Source of the DNA: Sphingomonas alpina
GTDB taxonomy: Bacteria; Pseudomonadota; Alphaproteobacteria; Sphingomonadales; Sphingomonadaceae
Assembly: GCF_014490665.1 (NCBI RefSeq)
Contig: NZ_CP061038.1
Span: forward strand, 3,844,001-3,908,000
Length of the DNA stretch: 64,000 bases
Direction: 5' to 3'
In this document: positions 59,865 through 64,000 of the stretch, one piece after another
How the letters are laid out: each line of letters starts with the position of its first letter
Position numbering within the stretch: the first letter of the stretch is position 1
Program-made: the position numbers and the translations under genes
Notes under the pieces: model-generated
Databases searched by the model: none
Seen by the model: only the letters and a program-made list of their open reading frames with translations
Told to the model about the DNA's origin: nothing

Positions 59865-61114
59865 GCCGGCGCCCCCGTCTTGTTGTCTACGCGGAAGGTG
59901 AACTGGAACAGGATCGCGATCAGCGCCGCGGCGATCGCCGGATACCACCACATGCCGTGCCAGTCGGCGATGCTCGGCGATGCGGGCAGCTGAGCATAGA
60001 GAAGTGCGCCGATCTGCGAGCCGAGCAACATGCCGACGCCATAGGTGAATAGCGTCAACATGCCCTGTGCCTGCGCGTTCACGCCCTTTGGCGACGCGAT
60101 CGTGCCGGTATAGATCGCGCCCGCCACGAAGAAGAAGTCATAGCACACGCCGTGCAGCGCCACGCCGGAGTAGATCGCCCAGAGCGACGATCCGCCGTCG
60201 CCGATCGCGAACAGCGCGTAGCGCAGCGCCCAGGCGATCATGCCAACCAGCAGCAGCGGCTTCACGCCGAAGCGCCGATATAGCCATGGCATCGAGAACA
60301 TGAAGAGCAGTTCGGACATTTGCCCGATGGCAAGCGTCCCGCCGACATTCTGGATGCCGACCGACCCGACATAGGCCGAGGCATAGGCATAATACATTGC
60401 GAGCGGGATCGAGATGAGCGTCGCACACAGGATGAAGACCAGGAACGAGCGCTGCCGCATCAGGCCGAACGCATCGACGCAGAGAATCTGCTTGATCAGC
60501 CCCCCTTCAGGCGGTGTGTCCGGCGCCACCTTCGGCAGCGTGAAGCTGTAGAGCCCGAGTACGATCGACACGACCGCTGCGACCTGGAAAATCTGCGGGC
60601 TGGCGGACAGGCCGGCCCAGCCGATGATCAGCCCGGCAGCGATCCAGCCCAGCGTACCGAACGCGCGCACGAACGGAAAGCGATCAACGCGGTCATCCAG
60701 GCTCTTGAGTGCGATCGTGTTGGCGAGGCCGACGGTCGGCATGTAGAGGATCATGTAGCCGAGCAGCAGCCAGACGAAGGTATCACCGTGCTCCGGCGTC
60801 ACCAGGGACGGCAGGAAGAACAAGATCACGCCACCGATCAGGTGAAGGATCACCATCAGCATGCGTGGACTGAGATACCGCGCCGCCGCCATGCCAAGCA
60901 GGAACGATCCCGCGATCGATGCGATCGGACCAACCGAAAAGGCGTTGCCGATCAGGCTGCCGATGCCGACGGTCTGCATGACGAGGCCAAGCGTGACGTT
61001 CCATGCGCCCCACACGAAGAACTGCATGAACATGAGCGCGCTCAGCCGCCCGGTCAGCATCGCCGACACCGGCTGTGCGACAGCCCCCGAAACGCCCGTA
61101 CCGGCGGTGCTCAT
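59861..61114 (-). CDS. NupG-like MFS transporter (nucleoside/sugar:H+ symporter family)
   Basis: 417 residues; ATG 61114 with GGAGGGG upstream. The first helix segment LMFMQFFVWGAWNVTLGLVM is the recognisable start of NupG/XapB-like carriers. About twelve membrane spans follow, including FVWLLLGYMILYMPTVGLAN. In this cluster it likely imports a glycoside or modified sugar into the cytoplasm. It is the first gene of the long minus-strand operon and divergent from the LacI regulator. Confidence 0.9.
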   Translation of the reverse strand: MSTAGTGVSGAVAQPVSAMLTGRLSALMFMQFFVWGAWNVTLGLVMQTVGIGSLIGNAFSVGPIASIAGSFLLGMAAARYLSPRMLMVILHLIGGVILFFLPSLVTPEHGDTFVWLLLGYMILYMPTVGLANTIALKSLDDRVDRFPFVRAFGTLGWIAAGLIIGWAGLSASPQIFQVAAVVSIVLGLYSFTLPKVAPDTPPEGGLIKQILCVDAFGLMRQRSFLVFILCATLISIPLAMYYAYASAYVGSVGIQNVGGTLAIGQMSELLFMFSMPWLYRRFGVKPLLLVGMIAWALRYALFAIGDGGSSLWAIYSGVALHGVCYDFFFVAGAIYTGTIASPKGVNAQAQGMLTLFTYGVGMLLGSQIGALLYAQLPASPSIADWHGMWWYPAIAAALIAILFQFTFRVDNKTGAPA

Positions 61115-61151
61115 GCGTACGCCCCTCCACTGTGCAGCTTTGCTGCTTCCA

Positions 61152-61176
61152 ACGTTTGAGTATGTCAGCCAAACGT
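61152..61176. promoter_or_regulatory. inverted repeat ACGTTTG/CAAACGT in the divergent promoter
   Basis: Perfect 7-bp arms (61152-61158 and 61170-61176) separated by 11 nt, 38 bp upstream of the transporter start. It could be a second binding site for the LacI-type protein or a site for another regulator. Confidence 0.4.
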
Positions 61177-61178
61177 CT

Positions 61179-61194
61179 ATGTAAAGGATTACAT
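61179..61194. promoter_or_regulatory. LacI-type operator candidate
   Basis: ATGTAA-AGGA-TTACAT is a perfect 6-4-6 palindrome (61179-61194) between the divergent transporter operon and the LacI gene, 19 bp before the regulator start. The TGTAA-N4-TTACA core resembles LacI-family half-site layouts. Autoregulation plus control of the operon is likely. Confidence 0.65.
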
Positions 61195-61212
61195 CGCTTT
61201 ACTGTCGACAGC

Positions 61213-62238
61213 ATGACCGACAAGCTACATGTAGCGGCAATGCCGACCATCATTGAGGTCGCCGCACTTGCCGGCGTATCCACAGCCACGGTTTCCCGGG
61301 CCCTGAGTCATCCCGACCGGGTGTCGAAGGAGACCCGGGCGCGGGTCCTCGAAGTCGTCCATGCGCTGGATTACAAACCCAATGTGGCGGCGCGGTCGCT
61401 GCGTACTTTGCGCGCGGCCAAGATCCTGGTCACGGTCCCCGACATCTCCAACCCATTTTTCGCGAGCGTGATCCGCGGTGCCGAGGAGGCCGCACGGGAT
61501 GCGGGCTATGCGGTCGTCCTAGGCGACACACGCCATGATCCCGTCATCGAGGATCAATATGCCGATATGCTTTCGCGTCGGGAGGTCGATGGGCTGATCT
61601 TTCTCGGGCACCGCATACCGAAAAGCCTTCGCGCTCTCGTCCTGAGCCAAGGCGCACGCGCACCCATTGTGAACGGATGCGAATACAGCCCCGATATCGG
61701 CGTACCGAGCGTCCATATCGACAACGCCGCGGCAGGCTTTGATGCGATCACCCACCTTATCGACCTGGGGCATGGGGAGATCGGCGCGATCACCGGGCCA
61801 CTGATCAGTCCGATCAGCCGCGATCGCCTGTCCGGCGCACTGAACGCGGCGGAGCAGCACGGATTTCGCGACCGATTGATGGTGAGAACCGGCGACTATT
61901 CAGCTCAGTCCGGTTATGATCAGGCCACCGATCTGCTCGCGGCCGGCGTGACGGCGCTGTTCTGTTTCAGCGACGAAATGGCCTTGGGTGCGATCAGCGC
62001 CGTGCGGGACGCCGGCCTCTCCTGTCCGGGCGATGTGTCGATCGTCGGATTCGACGATCTGCCTCTTGCGCGTTTCTTTCAGCCCGCACTGACAACCATC
62101 GCACAGCCCAAGGAAATGATCGGTCGCGGTACGGTCGAAATGCTCGTCGGGATTCTCTCCGGATCAGAGAGCCCCGCCGACCAGATCACCTTGTCTCACC
62201 AGCTCATCGTCCGAAACAGCACGCAAGCACGGCACTGA
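61213..62238 (+). CDS. LacI-family transcriptional regulator
   Basis: 341 residues from ATG 61213; ATG 61240 (332 aa) is an alternative, and neither has a strong ribosome site. The LacI HTH reads TIIEVAALAGVSTATVSRAL with the hinge VVHALDYKPNVAARSLRTLR. The periplasmic-binding-protein-like effector domain includes VTVPDISNPFFASVIRGAEE and VSIVGFDDLPLARFFQPALT. It probably represses the divergent glycoside operon until a sugar ligand binds. Confidence 0.93.
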   Translation: MTDKLHVAAMPTIIEVAALAGVSTATVSRALSHPDRVSKETRARVLEVVHALDYKPNVAARSLRTLRAAKILVTVPDISNPFFASVIRGAEEAARDAGYAVVLGDTRHDPVIEDQYADMLSRREVDGLIFLGHRIPKSLRALVLSQGARAPIVNGCEYSPDIGVPSVHIDNAAAGFDAITHLIDLGHGEIGAITGPLISPISRDRLSGALNAAEQHGFRDRLMVRTGDYSAQSGYDQATDLLAAGVTALFCFSDEMALGAISAVRDAGLSCPGDVSIVGFDDLPLARFFQPALTTIAQPKEMIGRGTVEMLVGILSGSESPADQITLSHQLIVRNSTQARH

Positions 62239-62381
62239 CAGCCTGCGCGGTCCATATCGACAGGGCCGCCCGCGAGCTGAAAACGCAGTCGCGCGCACGC
62301 AGGCCGTGGCGATCGCCGCTCAGCTCGACTTGATCGATTCGGCCGTGTCGCGGCTCATCCTATTGGCCCGCGAAGCCTAAC
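62235..62381 (+). pseudogene. possible gene remnant downstream of the LacI gene
   Basis: A 48-codon open stretch ending in TAA (62379-62381), with a strongly helical, protein-like sequence (HIDRAARELKNAVARTQAVA, then IAAQLDLIDSAVSRLILLAR). There is no ATG/GTG start at its head. It looks like the 3' end of a lost or frameshifted gene. The remainder of the 62239-62557 gap shows only the terminator-like hairpin at 62519-62540. Confidence 0.3.
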
Positions 62382-62518
62382 AGTGCCGCAACCTCGAACA
62401 GGATCAATTCGAGCACCTTAACCAACCAAATTCAGTTGGAATACGGCACACACTCGCTTCGGCGCACCAAGGCGTCCACGCACGTTGATATGAAATAAGT
62501 TGTTGGTGATCTCCGGCA

Positions 62519-62540
62519 GGCGCGCCATCTCTGGCGCGCC
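62519..62540 (-). terminator. hairpin after the third TonB receptor
   Basis: GGCGCGCC (62519-62526) and GGCGCGCC (62533-62540), a self-complementary octamer repeated with a 6-nt loop, 17 nt beyond the receptor stop. Very stable GC-rich hairpin; no T run follows. Confidence 0.55.
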
Positions 62541-62557
62541 CGTCCAGCAGCAAGATC

Positions 62558-64000
62558 TCAGAAATTAAAGGACGCGCGAACCCCGCCATAACGCCGAAAA
62601 TCACGCGGCAGATTGCTCTGGATAGCCTGGGCATTGCCCTGGTTTCCGTACGAGTTGTTCATGTTGAAGAAATACTGCTTGTCGAAGGCATTGTTCACGA
62701 ACGCCACGACTTCCCATTTTTTGTCATGGTCGCGCACGCCAAGCGACAGATTCAGGATGCCATAGCCCTTCTGGATCGTCTCGGGATCGTTGTTGATCCC
62801 AAAATTGAATTTGCTCTGATAGTTGAAGGCAGCCTGCACGACGCCGTCCAGTGAGGAGGTGAGCGCGGGCGTATAGTCGCCGCTGAGCGAAAGCTTCCAT
62901 TCCGGTGCCTGTGCGGGGCGGTAGCCCGCGAGATTCTGTCGAGCCGGGCTGCCGACGCAACCCTGGGCGGCGCTCTGCCCCGGATAGCATTGCCCAAACG
63001 GGAAGGAGAGGATCTTCGCATCAGTATAGGTAACGCCGCCCGAGAAATTCAGGTCGTCGCCAGCGCGCACCGAGCCCTCGATCTCGACGCCCCGTGTGCG
63101 CAGCTTGCCGACGTTCGCCAGGCGGAAATTGATCGTGCCGTCCGAAAGCGTCTCGATGCCCTGCGCCTGGAAATCGTCGAACGTCGTGTTGAACAGCGTC
63201 GCGTTCAGCGTCACCCGGCGGTCGGCGAACTGGGTCTTGAGGCCGAGCTGCCAATCCTTGGAGGTTTCCGGACGGACCGGCACCAGGCGCGTCGCATTGA
63301 AGCCAGTCCCGACGTCATAGGCTTCGCCCTTGTGACCGGTGGCGTAAGTGAAGAACGCCATGATGTCGGGGGTGAACTTCTGCTGGATGCCGAGCTTGTA
63401 GGTTTCATATGTTTCCGGGTTGTCGCCCGCGAAATAGGGTCGGGCACCCGTCCGGTCCTGGAAAGTCACATAGATCTTGTTACGGCCGACACGCGCGCCG
63501 CCGATGAGCGTGGTGCCCTCGATGATGTCGTACTCGAGCTGACCGAAAGCGGCGTATTGCTTGTTGCCGTTGGTGGCGTACCAGTTCGCGACCGAGAAGA
63601 AGGGACCGCGGACGAAATCGCGCGTCACATCAAGATCCGAATAGAACAGGCCGAAGGTATAGCGGAACGGCTGAGTCCCCGGTGACACCAGCCGCAGTTC
63701 CTGTGAGAAGGAATGCACGTTGAAAGTGCCGGCCTGAGTGTTGTCGAGGGCGGCGATCGCCGACTCATCCTGGTCGAGAATATCGAACTGCTTGAAATGG
63801 TCCCACGCCGTGATCGACACGAGCGAGGCGAAACCGAGATCGAGAGAGCCGCGCAACGACTGGCTGAAGTCGGTATAGTCCGTGCCCGACGTGACGTTGT
63901 TGACGACGTCGGTACTGTCCTCGCCGAACGTCACACCGGGGGCGAATACCGAAGGACCATAGGCAGCGTTACCGCGCAGCCGGGCCGCCGGAGAAACGCG
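62558..64000 (-). CDS. TonB-dependent receptor, C-terminal part (cut by window edge)
   Basis: The frame is open to the right edge, so only about the last 480 residues are present. These are barrel strands of a TonB-dependent receptor: HSFSQELRLVSPGTQPFRYT, FTYATGHKGEAYDVG, NATLFNTTFDDFQAQGIETL, FSGGVTYTDAKIL, and a C-terminal aromatic end (GVRASFNF). A cysteine pair within the segment QCYPGQSAAQGCVGSPAR may form an extracellular disulfide. Next to the LacI-controlled glycoside operon, it is a candidate outer-membrane importer for that substrate (inference). Confidence 0.93.
   Translation of the reverse strand, partial: RVSPAARLRGNAAYGPSVFAPGVTFGEDSTDVVNNVTSGTDYTDFSQSLRGSLDLGFASLVSITAWDHFKQFDILDQDESAIAALDNTQAGTFNVHSFSQELRLVSPGTQPFRYTFGLFYSDLDVTRDFVRGPFFSVANWYATNGNKQYAAFGQLEYDIIEGTTLIGGARVGRNKIYVTFQDRTGARPYFAGDNPETYETYKLGIQQKFTPDIMAFFTYATGHKGEAYDVGTGFNATRLVPVRPETSKDWQLGLKTQFADRRVTLNATLFNTTFDDFQAQGIETLSDGTINFRLANVGKLRTRGVEIEGSVRAGDDLNFSGGVTYTDAKILSFPFGQCYPGQSAAQGCVGSPARQNLAGYRPAQAPEWKLSLSGDYTPALTSSLDGVVQAAFNYQSKFNFGINNDPETIQKGYGILNLSLGVRDHDKKWEVVAFVNNAFDKQYFFNMNNSYGNQGNAQAIQSNLPRDFRRYGGVRASFNF

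Noticed and set aside
1..64000. Insertion sequences, integrases, tRNA genes or attachment sites marking a genomic island
   Set aside because: None was recognised by eye. The RT locus and catabolic islands show no flanking tRNA or integrase within the window.

Overview
The window looks like chromosome from a sphingomonad (Sphingomonadaceae, Alphaproteobacteria). This rests on high GC, tightly overlapping operons (many ATGA junctions), three large TonB-dependent receptors, spinster-like and NupG-like MFS carriers, a TraB/GumN-family protein, a DUF6894 protein, and a REP-like palindrome (162-252) of the type scattered through sphingomonad genomes. No tRNA, rRNA, transposase or CRISPR array was seen. 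All functional calls are read from sequence alone.

Region 1 (1-20060) is a catabolic island. A GntR/UTRA regulator sits with a VOC protein, GlcG-like protein, SDR, an iron-sulfur old-yellow-enzyme-type oxidoreductase, a TonB receptor, a degenerate alpha/beta hydrolase, an MFS carrier and a SAM methyltransferase. Divergent to these is a plus-strand run: FAD monooxygenase, Asp/Glu-racemase/maleate-isomerase-like protein, aldehyde dehydrogenase, NTF2-like protein, LeuC- and LeuD-like hydratase subunits, an HMG-CoA-lyase-like protein and a CaiB-type CoA transferase. The order suggests ring opening to a maleate-type diacid, isomerisation, hydration, CoA activation and aldol cleavage (for example citraconate, mesaconate, citramalate, citramalyl-CoA, then acetyl-CoA plus pyruvate). 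Two near-identical 18-bp palindromes (8213-8230, 11763-11780) and a weaker one (103-120) could be the regulator's operators.

Region 2 (20060-29200) holds a membrane-anchored serine hydrolase with an XRE-cupin regulator, a DUF3089 hydrolase, a GH78-type alpha-L-rhamnosidase and a GPH-family sugar symporter.

Region 3 (29201-33490) is the highlight: a candidate two-reverse-transcriptase antiphage system of the DRT3 type (Drt3a and Drt3b, overlapping by 8 nt, lower GC than their surroundings). Just after drt3b is a previously unannotated structured RNA candidate. A 13-bp long-range helix (33169-33181 with 33271-33283) encloses small hairpins and places a CACACAC tract (33261-33267) directly beside the helix, where a template for GT-repeat synthesis would be expected.

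Region 4 (33490-45180) carries housekeeping and sensory genes: a TraB/GumN-like protein, LLM flavin oxidoreductase, XRE-cupin regulator, the kbl-tdh threonine pathway, a hemerythrin-like protein with a CheY-like receiver, a FixL/FixJ-type oxygen-sensing pair with a heme-PAS histidine, and an orphan MraZ-like protein.

Region 5 (45600-64000) has a TonB receptor divergent from a Tat-exported serine hydrolase. Then comes a roughly ten-gene minus-strand run for oxidative (3-keto) glycoside breakdown: NupG-like carrier, three TIM-barrel isomerase-like proteins, two Gfo/Idh/MocA oxidoreductases, cytochrome c, a GMC dehydrogenase with its Tat-exported small subunit, and a DUF1080 protein. It is divergent from a LacI regulator with a palindromic operator candidate, and is followed by a third TonB receptor cut by the window edge.
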